Made by a program: the position numbers and the translations under genes. The notes beneath the pieces were generated by a model that was not told the origin of the DNA, searched no databases, and saw only the letters and a program-made list of their open reading frames with translations. This document shows positions 8,252 through 16,819 of a DNA stretch of 64,000 nucleotides, piece by piece. The number at the start of each line of letters is the position of its first letter. Within the stretch, counting starts at the first letter, position 1. Origin of the DNA: Hymenobacter jejuensis (GTDB taxonomy: Bacteria; Bacteroidota; Bacteroidia; Cytophagales; Hymenobacteraceae); assembly GCF_006337165.1 (NCBI RefSeq), contig NZ_CP040896.1, positions 1,054,001 to 1,118,000 of the forward strand, read 5' to 3'.

Positions 8252-10036
8252 CTATGACGCTTCTGTTTTACTGATTAACTCGTCGTATTGAAATTCCGCA
8301 AATAATTCACCATTCCGCAACTCATAAATTCGATCGCAATCTTTGAGTGTAGTGATACGGTGCGCAATAATGAACATAGTTATATTGGTATTGGCTAACC
8401 CACTTATTGCTTCGGAAACCTCACGTTCGGTTTTATTATCCAAGGCACTGGTAGCCTCGTCCATGACCAATACCTGCGTTTTCTTATACAGAGCTCGGGC
8501 AATTCCAATACGCTGACGTTGTCCGCCCGACAGACGCGAGCCGCGTTCGCCAATGGTCGTTGCCAGTCCTTCAGGAAGCGTGCTAATAAAGCTCTGCAAA
8601 GATGCCTGTTCGATAGCATAGCGCAGGCGTTCGGTATCCACTTGCTCGTCACCAAGCGTAATGTTATCCTGAATTGATGCCTCCATTAAAAAAGTATCTT
8701 GCTTGACGTAACCTATTAATTTATACCAAGCCTCTAAATTTTCTTCCGTCAAGGGTTGATCATCTACTAAAATATTTCCTTGCTGCTCTATATAAAACCG
8801 CAACAGCAAGTTCATTAGAGTTGTTTTGCCCGACCCAGAAGAGCCGATCAGCCCAATTTTGTCGCCTTTATTTACCTCAAAGCTAATGTTTCGGAGCATT
8901 GGCTTGGTGGTGCCCGGAAAACTGAATGTTATATTGTTAAATTCAATACGCTGGTTGAATTGCAGAGGACGTTGCACCGGTAAAATCTGAGTAAGGTTCG
9001 ATCTAAACCGAATCAACTCGTCAAATGCATAGCGATTGCCACGCATAGTCACCATGGCATTAAGCATTCTATTGATAGAGGGCATTAATCTATAGGCCGC
9101 GGCGGCAAAGAGCCCTATAATAGTCACTAGGCTGCCGGGATCATTAGAGAAGAACAAAGAATATAAAAAAATAGTAACAACCGCTAATACAGCCATTACT
9201 TCTATCACCTTAACAGGCAGCTGCGTAAACAGGAAATTTTTTGCATCTAGTTCCTGAATATTTTTTTCATATTTTAATACTTTTTGCTTGAATTCTTCCT
9301 GCTTGTTTGCCAGACGCAACTCAATAAAGCCTGTGAACGCATCCAGAATCCGAGCATATGACATCGGACGAGCCTCATTAAGCTGATTACCAATATGCGC
9401 GGATCTCTTATTTAATAATTTATAAATCAACAACATAGCTGGCACCAGCACTATTATGAGAATCATAAATAAAGCTGGCTTATATATCAATATACCTATT
9501 ACAATAACCGCAACTATAATTGCCTCAGAAAAAAACACAAATAGCTGCCTGACTATGCCATTGATGAAAGATTGGGTAACAGTAAACGTCATATGGATCA
9601 GTTTTGCGGATCCAAATTGATTAAAATGCCAAAATGGCAAACGATTATGTTTCTCGAATTGGCTATCAATTACATTTAGCGCAATTCTGGCTGTAAATTT
9701 TTCTTGTTTATAGTTGATAAATGTTGTAAACAAATTTTTTACGATAAAAAATAAAAGTAATACAAGAACTAAAAAGACGAAAAAATTTCTTTCGGAAGAG
9801 AATTTTAAGTTTTCATATAACCACAACGAATATTTATTATGAAATATACTTCCTGGACGGGAAGCAGCCATAATTACAGGAACAAGGGATGCCAGCCCAA
9901 ATACGTCGAGGAGGGAAGAGATGAATAGAAGAAGAAACATAGCTACAGCGCGTTTCTTCTCACCCGAAGACAAATAATAGGAAACATTTTCGATTGATTC
10001 CCAGATAATAGATTCTTTCTTCGAAGAAGTATTCAT
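8252..10036 (-). CDS. Fused ABC transporter (permease plus ATPase), PglK/MsbA type
   Basis: This 594-aa half-transporter has an N-terminal membrane domain (about 30-320, six predicted segments) and a C-terminal ATPase with Walker A GSSGSGKT at 398-405, signature LSGGQ at 502-506, Walker B VLVMDE at 522-527 and an AHR switch histidine. It would work as a homodimer. Proteins of this type in glycan loci flip lipid-linked oligosaccharides (PglK) or lipid A (MsbA). Its presence beside Wzm/Wzt means the locus encodes two export routes. The membrane half is AT-rich compared with the ATPase half. Confidence 0.85.
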   Translation of the reverse strand: MNTSSKKESIIWESIENVSYYLSSGEKKRAVAMFLLLFISSLLDVFGLASLVPVIMAASRPGSIFHNKYSLWLYENLKFSSERNFFVFLVLVLLLFFIVKNLFTTFINYKQEKFTARIALNVIDSQFEKHNRLPFWHFNQFGSAKLIHMTFTVTQSFINGIVRQLFVFFSEAIIVAVIVIGILIYKPALFMILIIVLVPAMLLIYKLLNKRSAHIGNQLNEARPMSYARILDAFTGFIELRLANKQEEFKQKVLKYEKNIQELDAKNFLFTQLPVKVIEVMAVLAVVTIFLYSLFFSNDPGSLVTIIGLFAAAAYRLMPSINRMLNAMVTMRGNRYAFDELIRFRSNLTQILPVQRPLQFNQRIEFNNITFSFPGTTKPMLRNISFEVNKGDKIGLIGSSGSGKTTLMNLLLRFYIEQQGNILVDDQPLTEENLEAWYKLIGYVKQDTFLMEASIQDNITLGDEQVDTERLRYAIEQASLQSFISTLPEGLATTIGERGSRLSGGQRQRIGIARALYKKTQVLVMDEATSALDNKTEREVSEAISGLANTNITMFIIAHRITTLKDCDRIYELRNGELFAEFQYDELISKTEAS

Positions 10037-10156
10037 TTGTTTATATTCATCAAGAAACTAGGGCAAGTACTAGTTTCTACCAATCCTTCAGAGCGAAGCA
10101 AGTATTATACCCATTGTCAAAAGTGCAGCTACTACAGTTAGGGCCACAGGTTAATG

Positions 10157-10164
10157 CAAAGATA
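10157..10164 (-). promoter_or_regulatory. Candidate -7 element (TATCTTTG)
   Basis: Exact TAnnTTTG on the minus strand, about 121 bp upstream of the ABC transporter ATG. A weak CAA (reverse complement of TTG) at 10181-10183 lies 16 bp away, shorter than the usual 19. Confidence 0.45.
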
Positions 10165-10208
10165 ATCAAGCACTTATCAGCAACTCTATTCCTCCCAACT
10201 TTCGACAA

Positions 10209-10216
10209 CAAAGATA
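10209..10216 (-). promoter_or_regulatory. Second candidate -7 element (TATCTTTG)
   Basis: A second copy of the same eight bases, 52 bp further upstream than the one at 10157-10164. No TTTG partner is seen. Two exact matches in one gap strengthen the case that this gap contains a promoter. Confidence 0.4.
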
Positions 10217-10351
10217 ACGATTATCTACTAGGGCGAAGGCGTCCTCCTGTGCTTATACAAGACACTCATAAAATCCATTAATTCATTGCGGTAAAAAGCG
10301 TACGCCTACAGCTTTGAGCAGGAGGCAGTATTCTTTTAGCTTGCAATAAAC

Positions 10352-11422
10352 TCACGTTGGATTATCCGACATCATAAACTTAACCGGTTCTTCTCTGATG
10401 ACATTTTTCATCCAGGATTGCAAAAAAATAGCATCCTTTAAGGATTCTCCCCAAAGTCGAATCACCCATTTACAATAATTGTAATCACGGTATAATCGTA
10501 ATTGATAAAATTCCTGATTAGGCCTGACCCAGTAAGACAAGTGTTGCTTTAAAGTATAGTCGGATATCATACCCAGTATCCGCTTCAGAATCCTACGAAA
10601 AAGCACTGCTCTAGTGACCCTGTAGCTCTTCTTATTTGAATCAATAATTATTGAATAAAGAAAGTAGTAATGCATTATATAGCTCCATAGATTAAAATTC
10701 TTTTTTAAATTCTCCTTAGTTATCCGCTTCGCAGGCATAAAATGCTGATACTGCAGCTTGTCGGAGTAGTAGATCTTGCGCCCCAACAGCAACAGGGCAA
10801 TGGCCGTTTCGTGGTCTTCGCCCGCCGCTTTGCCGGGCACTTTGCTGGTCAGGAAGGCGAAGCCCAGCCGGCGCAGTTGCACCCAGTCCGCGGTGCGGAT
10901 CACCATGCCCGCCCCCCACACGTGGTAGTCGTTCGCCGGAAAATAGCCGGTTTCTGGGATCGGACTGCCTAGGACGAAAAAGACTTCAAGGCCGTGCGCC
11001 CATTCGGGCAACTCTGTTTCGAAAGCGCCGATGCTTTTGCCTTGGAGGATACCTACGTCGGGGTGACGCTCGAGCAAGCTGGCGGCTTCCATCAGATAAT
11101 CTGCCTGGAGCCAGTTGTCATCGTCAACAGTGAGGATGTAGGAATACAGGGCAGCGTCGTAGCCCCGCTCCACGGCGTAACCCTTACCGGTGCGCGGCTC
11201 GGCCAGTAGCCGCAGCGGAAAGGGAGCACCTAGAGCCGTCCAAATTGTGTAGGTAAAGCTTTCAGTCTGATCAGTTGACCCGTTATTGACGACGAGCAGT
11301 TCAATGTTGTGCCCTATTGGAATCTGTAATTTCGCTAAATGCGCCAAAGTCGGTGACAACCGACTTTGGCCATTATGCGTGCAAAGCACAATTGAAAATC
11401 CCTGCGCAAAGATTTTACTCAT
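10352..11422 (-). CDS. Family 2 glycosyltransferase, tandem paralogue 1
   Basis: The 356-aa protein has GFSIVLCTHNGQSRL at 8-22, NNGSTDQT at 46-53, the metal-binding VDDDNW at 99-104 and an acidic GEDHE motif at 201-205. The next gene upstream (11485-12555) encodes a paralogue of identical length, and residues about 159-232 are the same in both. The DNA for that block (10731-10950) is GC-rich and nearly identical to 11861-12080, whereas the 3' third of the gene is AT-rich. This suggests recombination between the two copies. Substrate unknown. Confidence 0.88.
   Translation of the reverse strand: MSKIFAQGFSIVLCTHNGQSRLSPTLAHLAKLQIPIGHNIELLVVNNGSTDQTESFTYTIWTALGAPFPLRLLAEPRTGKGYAVERGYDAALYSYILTVDDDNWLQADYLMEAASLLERHPDVGILQGKSIGAFETELPEWAHGLEVFFVLGSPIPETGYFPANDYHVWGAGMVIRTADWVQLRRLGFAFLTSKVPGKAAGEDHETAIALLLLGRKIYYSDKLQYQHFMPAKRITKENLKKNFNLWSYIMHYYFLYSIIIDSNKKSYRVTRAVLFRRILKRILGMISDYTLKQHLSYWVRPNQEFYQLRLYRDYNYCKWVIRLWGESLKDAIFLQSWMKNVIREEPVKFMMSDNPT
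10731..10950. repeat. Near-identical 220-bp block, copy 1
   Basis: This segment inside the first tandem GT2 gene matches 11861-12080 with one difference (position 10943). The offset is 1130 bp. Outside the block the two genes diverge quickly on both sides. Confidence 0.93.
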
Positions 11423-11484
11423 GGTTTAAAGTATCTACACCACTTCTATTTGTACCACCTACAAGTACATTACTTGGAATAAGT

Positions 11485-12555
11485 TCAAATTGCCTCTACC
11501 CATTCAAATGTCTCAGAACGATGAACCAAAAGTGGCAGCATCCATTTCTTTAAAGTATTTACGTCCTGCATAGCATGCTCCGACAATTTTAAAAAAGATT
11601 TACAATAAGAATATTCCCTCAATAATCGAAGCTGATAATATTCGGCTTTAGGCCTTATCCAATACGCTGTATGCTGTTTTAATGTGTATTCCCGAAATGA
11701 TTTGCGTAGTGATTGCAAAAAATACTTTCTAACTCCTACTTTGGTGAGCGCCTTTTTCTTTTTGTACGAGTCTATAACCAAGGAATAAAGATTAAGGTGA
11801 TAGAGTACATATCCATAAACCTCAAAACTCTGCTGGAGCTTGGGCCAGTTAATTCGTTCGGCAGGCATAAAATGCTGATACTGCAGCTTGTCGGAGTAGT
11901 AGATCTTGCGCCCCAACAGCAACAGGGCAATGGCCGTTTCGTGGTCTTCGCCCGCCGCTTTGCCGGGCACTTTGCTGGTCAGGAAGGCGAAGCCCAGCCG
12001 GCGCAGTTGCACCCAGTCCGCGGTGCGGATCACCATGCCCGCCCCCCACACGTGGTAGTCGTTCGCCGGAAAGTAGCCGGGCTGAGCAATGGGTCCTCCA
12101 ACAACAAAATAGCTCTCGAACTGACGCACGCATTCGGGCACACCTGCCTCAAACACTCCGACGCTATGCCCTTGCAAAATACCCACATCGGGGTGCTGCT
12201 TAAGCAGCTCAGCAGCAGTAACTAAGTAATCTGCTTGAAGCCAGTTGTCATCGTCAACGGTAACGATATAAGAGTATCGGGCAGCATCGTAGCCGGTTTC
12301 AACCGCGTAGCCTTTGCCAGGCCTAGCCTCCGACATTATTCGAAGTGGAAATGGCTCACCTAAATCCTTCCAAGTGCTCGTGGCAAAACGCTCTGTATCA
12401 TCGGTCGAGGCATTATCAACCAAAATCAACTCTGCCTTTGCATCATTCGGTAATGCTAATGCTGCCAGATGCGCCAAAGTTGGCATCAGACGACTTCTTC
12501 CGTTGTAGGTGCAGAGTACGATTGAGAAGCCTTGTACAAAATTCTTGTCATTCAT
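11485..12555 (-). CDS. Family 2 glycosyltransferase, tandem paralogue 2
   Basis: A 356-aa GT-A protein: GFSIVLCTYNGRSRL at 9-23, DNASTDDT at 47-54, VDDDNW at 100-105 and GEDHE at 202-206. It is a tandem duplicate of the gene at 10352-11422 and more distantly of 12653-13702. Residues about 160-232 are identical to paralogue 1 while the N-terminal nucleotide-sugar domain and the C-terminus differ. The two proteins may therefore use different donors but share part of the acceptor-binding surface. The genes are 62 bp apart. Confidence 0.88.
   Translation of the reverse strand: MNDKNFVQGFSIVLCTYNGRSRLMPTLAHLAALALPNDAKAELILVDNASTDDTERFATSTWKDLGEPFPLRIMSEARPGKGYAVETGYDAARYSYIVTVDDDNWLQADYLVTAAELLKQHPDVGILQGHSVGVFEAGVPECVRQFESYFVVGGPIAQPGYFPANDYHVWGAGMVIRTADWVQLRRLGFAFLTSKVPGKAAGEDHETAIALLLLGRKIYYSDKLQYQHFMPAERINWPKLQQSFEVYGYVLYHLNLYSLVIDSYKKKKALTKVGVRKYFLQSLRKSFREYTLKQHTAYWIRPKAEYYQLRLLREYSYCKSFLKLSEHAMQDVNTLKKWMLPLLVHRSETFEWVEAI
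11861..12080. repeat. Near-identical 220-bp block, copy 2
   Basis: Partner of 10731-10950, in direct orientation, differing at one base. It lies within the coding region of the second tandem GT2 gene. Confidence 0.93.
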
Positions 12556-12652
12556 ACTAGCGGAGGGTTCAGCTTTTTGCTATATGCACTTCGGAATTAT
12601 ATTTCTCGCTTCTTATTTCGTTATAAACCGCAATATACTTAAAAAGCATCGT

Positions 12653-13702
12653 TCAATTTTGTGAATCACGTTTACTCATCCAAAGCTTAATAGTGTTTAA
12701 ATAATCCATAAATTCAGAGTAGCTTCCAGCCATCTTCAAATGAGACTTCCAAGTTTCAAAGTAAAATATCTTAGAAATGGCAAAAACGTCACCAATAGCT
12801 TTTTCGCCTCCAATATAGTAGTAATACAAAATAATTAATCCTTCTTTACCAAAAAGCACTTTACTTCTTTGCCAGAAATCAACAAGCCAGCTTTTATTAT
12901 ACACAGCTTTCTGATATAGTTTTTTGTAATAAAGAAGCTTATAGTAAGACTTTGCATGACCCTTTTTCAATTTTATCAGATAATTCCATTCTAATCTCTT
13001 GGCTTCCATATAATGTTGCAAGCAAAGCTTAGAAGAATAAAAGATCTTATAACCTAATATTGCTGCCATAAAGCATATTTCTGTGTCACCACCGGAAGTT
13101 AACTCCTCTCCTTTTCTATCCAGAAGCTGAGAACGGAATCTGGCCTTCTCCAAAAGTTGAAGTACGCTCTTCCTAATGACCATTCCGGCTCCTGTAACAT
13201 ATAGCCGCGACGGATGCACCTCCCCGTCTTGATCAGCTTGTGGGCCACAAGCATAATCATCTGTGAAATCCTTAAACCAAGGAGGCAAGCTACTATCTGC
13301 GACTGCCGTATTCAGACCGCCTACTATTCCAATTTGCGCATCGGAGGCCATAACCTTGTAAGCATTTTGGACATAGTCTGCATCCAACCAATTATCATCA
13401 TCACAAAAGATGATAGTATCATACTTGGCCTGTTTGAGCCCAGCTTCCCGCGCGAAAGACAAGCCTGGATTGGGTTCGTCAATAATAGTGAGAGTAACCG
13501 GTGCAGAATATTTTTCCCACTCGCGTTGGGCTACTTCGGTTGTTTCGTCGCTCGAATTATTATTTACGACGATTACTTCCCATTTAACCTTGGTCGAAGC
13601 TTGTTGATTTGCTATATACCTCAAAGTTGTGGGAAGCCGTAAGGCACTGTTATAACAACAGATAATTATTGATACACCATCGGATGCATGTACACAGCTC
13701 AT
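12653..13702 (-). CDS. Family 2 glycosyltransferase, distant tandem paralogue 3
   Basis: The 349-aa protein shares the plan of the two preceding paralogues: GVSIIICCYNSALRL near the N-terminus, NNNSSDETTEV, CDDDNWLDADYV, TGAGMVIR, GGDTE and QHYMEAKRLEW. The sequence is much more divergent and the gene is AT-rich. It begins the strongly AT-rich part of the locus. A GT-A metal site (DDD) and the downstream acidic motif are intact, so it should be active. Substrate unknown. Confidence 0.87.
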   Translation of the reverse strand: MSCVHASDGVSIIICCYNSALRLPTTLRYIANQQASTKVKWEVIVVNNNSSDETTEVAQREWEKYSAPVTLTIIDEPNPGLSFAREAGLKQAKYDTIIFCDDDNWLDADYVQNAYKVMASDAQIGIVGGLNTAVADSSLPPWFKDFTDDYACGPQADQDGEVHPSRLYVTGAGMVIRKSVLQLLEKARFRSQLLDRKGEELTSGGDTEICFMAAILGYKIFYSSKLCLQHYMEAKRLEWNYLIKLKKGHAKSYYKLLYYKKLYQKAVYNKSWLVDFWQRSKVLFGKEGLIILYYYYIGGEKAIGDVFAISKIFYFETWKSHLKMAGSYSEFMDYLNTIKLWMSKRDSQN

Positions 13703-13731
13703 TCGTTTCAGGAAAAGATCAAAAAATACCC

Positions 13732-13739
13732 CAAATCTA
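13732..13739 (-). promoter_or_regulatory. Candidate -7 element (TAGATTTG)
   Basis: Exact TAnnTTTG on the minus strand, 29 bp upstream of the GT2 ATG at 13702 and inside a 213-bp gap. No clear -33 partner; the DNA here is AT-rich, so chance is possible. Confidence 0.3.
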
Positions 13740-13915
13740 CGGTTTCTTATTTACAACACTCATATAGTATATAAGTCGCGAAATACTTAACCTGAAGATC
13801 AAAAATAAGTGTTCATTGGATTAATGATCTTATTACTGATCCTTGCACCTAGGTCACTGGAGACCGCATAAAAATCAATTCGCATGAGTGTCATGCTTAC
13901 GAACTTAATAGGCTT

Positions 13916-14818
13916 TTATTTTTTGTTGACGGCAACCATTTTTTTCATGAAGCCTGTTGAGAGCAGAAAGTTAAGCTTTAGAAAGCTCTTTAAAGGCAAC
14001 AATGACCTGACACTTCTACTCCAAAGAAGCTCATAAACATCTTTATATAGAGCAAAATCTTTGTTTAAAAGAGGCAATATGAAGTAAAAAGCTCCTTCTT
14101 CAGTCAAAACCTGATCAAGACTATTAAATCTTACTAAGTTTATGGGCAAATAATCAATCCATTTTTTGTGCAGCTTTATCGTTTCTATAAGCCAGCCAGT
14201 ATCAAAGTTACCTTCTGAGAAATGCTCAATGAGAATCTCATAGGTTACAGCAACATCATACTTCTGATAAACACTTAAGGAAAAATCTATATCATAGCAG
14301 TGGAAGCTTTTAAAGGTTAACTGATCGAAAGGAATTTCTAGAGTTATATCTTTTTTAGTACATAGCCAGAAGCCATCTACAGCAACTACCTTGGATAGTA
14401 CTTCATTATTAGGATTGAGAATGGTTCGGTCAACCTTATTGGTATCATTCAATCGCTGCAATGTGTTTATGTATAGTGATCTTTTGTTTATCCAAGGGAA
14501 GAACCAGCCCGAGGGCATAGCTGGCTTATAACCACTACCAGCTACTCCCAACAATCCTAGATGAGCATGCTTACTAAAGATATCAATTACTTTACTCCCC
14601 CAATTGTTAGTCTTAATATCTATGTCTTCATGCATAAAACAAACAATATCATATTTGGCCCTTTTGGCGCCCATATTATAAAGCTCGCATAACCCCATTC
14701 GTGCTCCGGTGTTATCTATAGCGATGATTTCATACTCCACACCAATAGTCAAATCAATGTTTTGCTTTAACTTATTTAGGTAACGCGGACGATACGTTGA
14801 AATCACTATTGATATCAT
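13916..14818 (-). CDS. Glycosyltransferase (GT2-like)
   Basis: A 300-aa protein starting MISIVISTYRPRYLNKLKQN, with AIDNTGARMGLCELYNMGA (about 33-51) and FMHEDIDI at 61-68 as the likely metal-binding acidic site. The usual DDGS motif is replaced by IDNTGA, which places it in an atypical GT2 branch. AFLGLLG-type segments for acceptor binding are present. No membrane segment. It is in the AT-rich block, 79 bp from the next transferase. Function beyond sugar transfer cannot be read. Confidence 0.75.
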   Translation of the reverse strand: MISIVISTYRPRYLNKLKQNIDLTIGVEYEIIAIDNTGARMGLCELYNMGAKRAKYDIVCFMHEDIDIKTNNWGSKVIDIFSKHAHLGLLGVAGSGYKPAMPSGWFFPWINKRSLYINTLQRLNDTNKVDRTILNPNNEVLSKVVAVDGFWLCTKKDITLEIPFDQLTFKSFHCYDIDFSLSVYQKYDVAVTYEILIEHFSEGNFDTGWLIETIKLHKKWIDYLPINLVRFNSLDQVLTEEGAFYFILPLLNKDFALYKDVYELLWSRSVRSLLPLKSFLKLNFLLSTGFMKKMVAVNKK

Positions 14819-14897
14819 GAGAGATGGTTTAAAATATGCAAAATATTTAATTTCCAGAACTTAATCAGTGATTTATTAAATTACCCAAGAATAATAA

Positions 14898-15647
14898 TCA
14901 ATAGTGTCTCAGCTTATCGATAAGAGACAGCACCCTAGCAACTCTGTTATGGAGAGGCCGATAAGGGTAAGCACTAAGGTATCTTTCAATAAAGGTGAAA
15001 TAACGCTTCTCAAGCATAGCCTGATCGCGAAAAAAATTCACATCTTGTAGATTAGAGCTAAAACCAGCTTCGTTAAACAAAGCAATTACAAGTGGAACAT
15101 ATTTCTTTTTAATCCACTTAGCATTAAACCACCTCATATTAAACTCCCAATCTGCATACGTTTTATATCGCACGTCAAATAATCCCAATTTATCGAATAC
15201 TACCCTTCTTACAAAAATCGCCTGATGGCATATATTCCTATTCATAAGTTTTAATGCCGTAAATCGCCCATCGTATTTAATAAGGCTTTTTGCAAAAATA
15301 ACATTACCGTAAATAACATGGCTATTAGTGGCATTAGGCACATTAAATACATTGTTTAAAATGTCAGAATTATATAACCTATCGTCACACCCCATAAAAT
15401 ACAGAAATTCACCTTTGCTAAACTTCACGCCTTTATTCATGGCATCATAAATACCATCATCACTTTCCCGAATAAAAACGATAGGTAAATGCGGATACGT
15501 AGAAACTACAGCTGAAGTCGTATCAGTTGAACCTCCATCTACAATAATTATTTCATAATCATTGAAAGTTTGTTGAGCGATAGATTGTAAAGCCCCGTTT
15601 AACTCTGAACCCTGTTCAAATGATGGAATAATTATACTTAAGATCAT
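14898..15647 (-). CDS. Family 2 glycosyltransferase (WcaA-like), paralogue A
   Basis: The 249-aa protein has LSIIIPSFEQGSELNGAL at 3-20, VDGGSTDTT at 36-44, DDGIYDAMNKG and YFMGCDDRL at 83-91. NRNICHQAIFVRR and ADWEFNMRWF complete the pattern of small GT2 enzymes that build O-antigen repeats. A close paralogue lies at 17980-18717, flanking two other genes. Both are AT-rich, which suggests duplication within the imported block or import as a pair. Confidence 0.88.
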   Translation of the reverse strand: MILSIIIPSFEQGSELNGALQSIAQQTFNDYEIIIVDGGSTDTTSAVVSTYPHLPIVFIRESDDGIYDAMNKGVKFSKGEFLYFMGCDDRLYNSDILNNVFNVPNATNSHVIYGNVIFAKSLIKYDGRFTALKLMNRNICHQAIFVRRVVFDKLGLFDVRYKTYADWEFNMRWFNAKWIKKKYVPLVIALFNEAGFSSNLQDVNFFRDQAMLEKRYFTFIERYLSAYPYRPLHNRVARVLSLIDKLRHY

Positions 15648-15744
15648 GACTTAAAAGTTAGTATTCGATTTTATAGACTACCTTATTATCAAATACGATC
15701 ACAATAGTTATAGTATTATTTTGAATCCACCTATTTAACAAGCT

Positions 15745-16740
15745 CTATCTATCCCGTCTTGTAATTTTCTTTATTATATCTACAACTCTATTAATCCTTG
15801 ATGAAGTACTTCTTTTAATGCCGTATATCTCCATTATTGATTCCTTTAATGACATATCAAGATCTTTAATTAACAAAGATATAAGCTTAGGTATATCTTT
15901 ACTATCTACCCCTTTGTAGTGATGCATAATTACATTACGAAGATTGATTCTAGCAGCGTCTCTGATCATTTCAAACTTCACTGTACGGGGTGTTGCCTTT
16001 AAATATTCAAAATGATTTATAACCCACTTAATAAATTGAAGATGGCCATAAAGCATCTTATTTTTATTCTTATAAGCTATCGAAGAGATATTCACACCAC
16101 TTGATCGCCAATACAATTTTGCATTAGGAATTATATGTATCCCTTTACTCTTAGAAAACAAAATTGAGGTGGCCCAATCTGCCGCTTGCGCATAACGTGT
16201 AAAAACAAACCCGCCATTCTCATTATACACTTTTCTTGAGAAGATATGATCAGGCATTGAATTACCTCGCAAACCCAAAAGAAGATTGTAAGCCATTTCC
16301 TCCGAACTTTCTTCAGCAGGACCAATAGGAGTATCACCTATTACTTGTCCATCGCCATCTATTACGCAGGTATTAAAACGATAGACATCAGCAACACCCT
16401 TAGCATCTTCTCTAATAACAGAAAAAAAACTTTCTACTGCATTCAGATCAACGATATCATCATCTGAGAACAACCATAGCCATTCCTCATTTTTACTTAA
16501 CTCGACGCATCTTTTCCATTGAAGAACTATATTCTCAGAGCCAATATTTTTTTCAAATCTAGTGTATTTTATATCCAGCTTGTCACTATAACGATCTACA
16601 GTTTTCTTTAAATCGAATGGACTGCAATCATCTCCTATGTATACAGTAAAATCTTTAACTGTTTGTGAAGCAAGCGATTCTAAAGACTTATCAAAATAAG
16701 CCTCCTTATAAGCAGGTATTACTATTGCAAGTTTTTTCAT
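15745..16740 (-). CDS. Family 2 glycosyltransferase
   Basis: A 331-aa GT-A protein: KLAIVIPAYKEAYFDKSL at 3-20, GDDCSPFDL at 36-44 and the metal-binding FSDDDIV at 91-97. The C-terminal part is basic and helical (ends KKITRRDR), as in many membrane-associated sugar transferases. It is AT-rich and has a 97-bp gap to the next gene. Substrate unknown. Confidence 0.85.
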   Translation of the reverse strand: MKKLAIVIPAYKEAYFDKSLESLASQTVKDFTVYIGDDCSPFDLKKTVDRYSDKLDIKYTRFEKNIGSENIVLQWKRCVELSKNEEWLWLFSDDDIVDLNAVESFFSVIREDAKGVADVYRFNTCVIDGDGQVIGDTPIGPAEESSEEMAYNLLLGLRGNSMPDHIFSRKVYNENGGFVFTRYAQAADWATSILFSKSKGIHIIPNAKLYWRSSGVNISSIAYKNKNKMLYGHLQFIKWVINHFEYLKATPRTVKFEMIRDAARINLRNVIMHHYKGVDSKDIPKLISLLIKDLDMSLKESIMEIYGIKRSTSSRINRVVDIIKKITRRDR

Positions 16741-16819
16741 ATACTTCTCGAGATTTCAAAAAATATCATATCGCTTTAAAAAATATTCTTATTGTTCATA
16801 AAAATATTAATACACATAA

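Larger units (their letters stand above)
10037..10351. other. 315-bp intergenic region with promoter-like elements
   Basis: The longest non-coding gap in the polysaccharide locus, between the fused ABC transporter and the tandem GT2 genes. I see two exact TAnnTTTG matches on the minus strand and no reading frame, tRNA or strong terminator hairpin. It probably holds the promoter for the left half of the locus. Confidence 0.5.

Noticed and set aside
10731..12080. The direct repeat as ends of an insertion sequence
   Set aside because: The copies are coding, in the same frame of two homologous genes; there are no terminal inverted repeats and no transposase between them.
10742..12225. Two near-identical plus-strand open frames (10742-10972 and within 11713-12225)
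   Set aside because: They look like a duplicated small gene but are the antisense reading of the conserved 220-bp block in the tandem GT2 genes.
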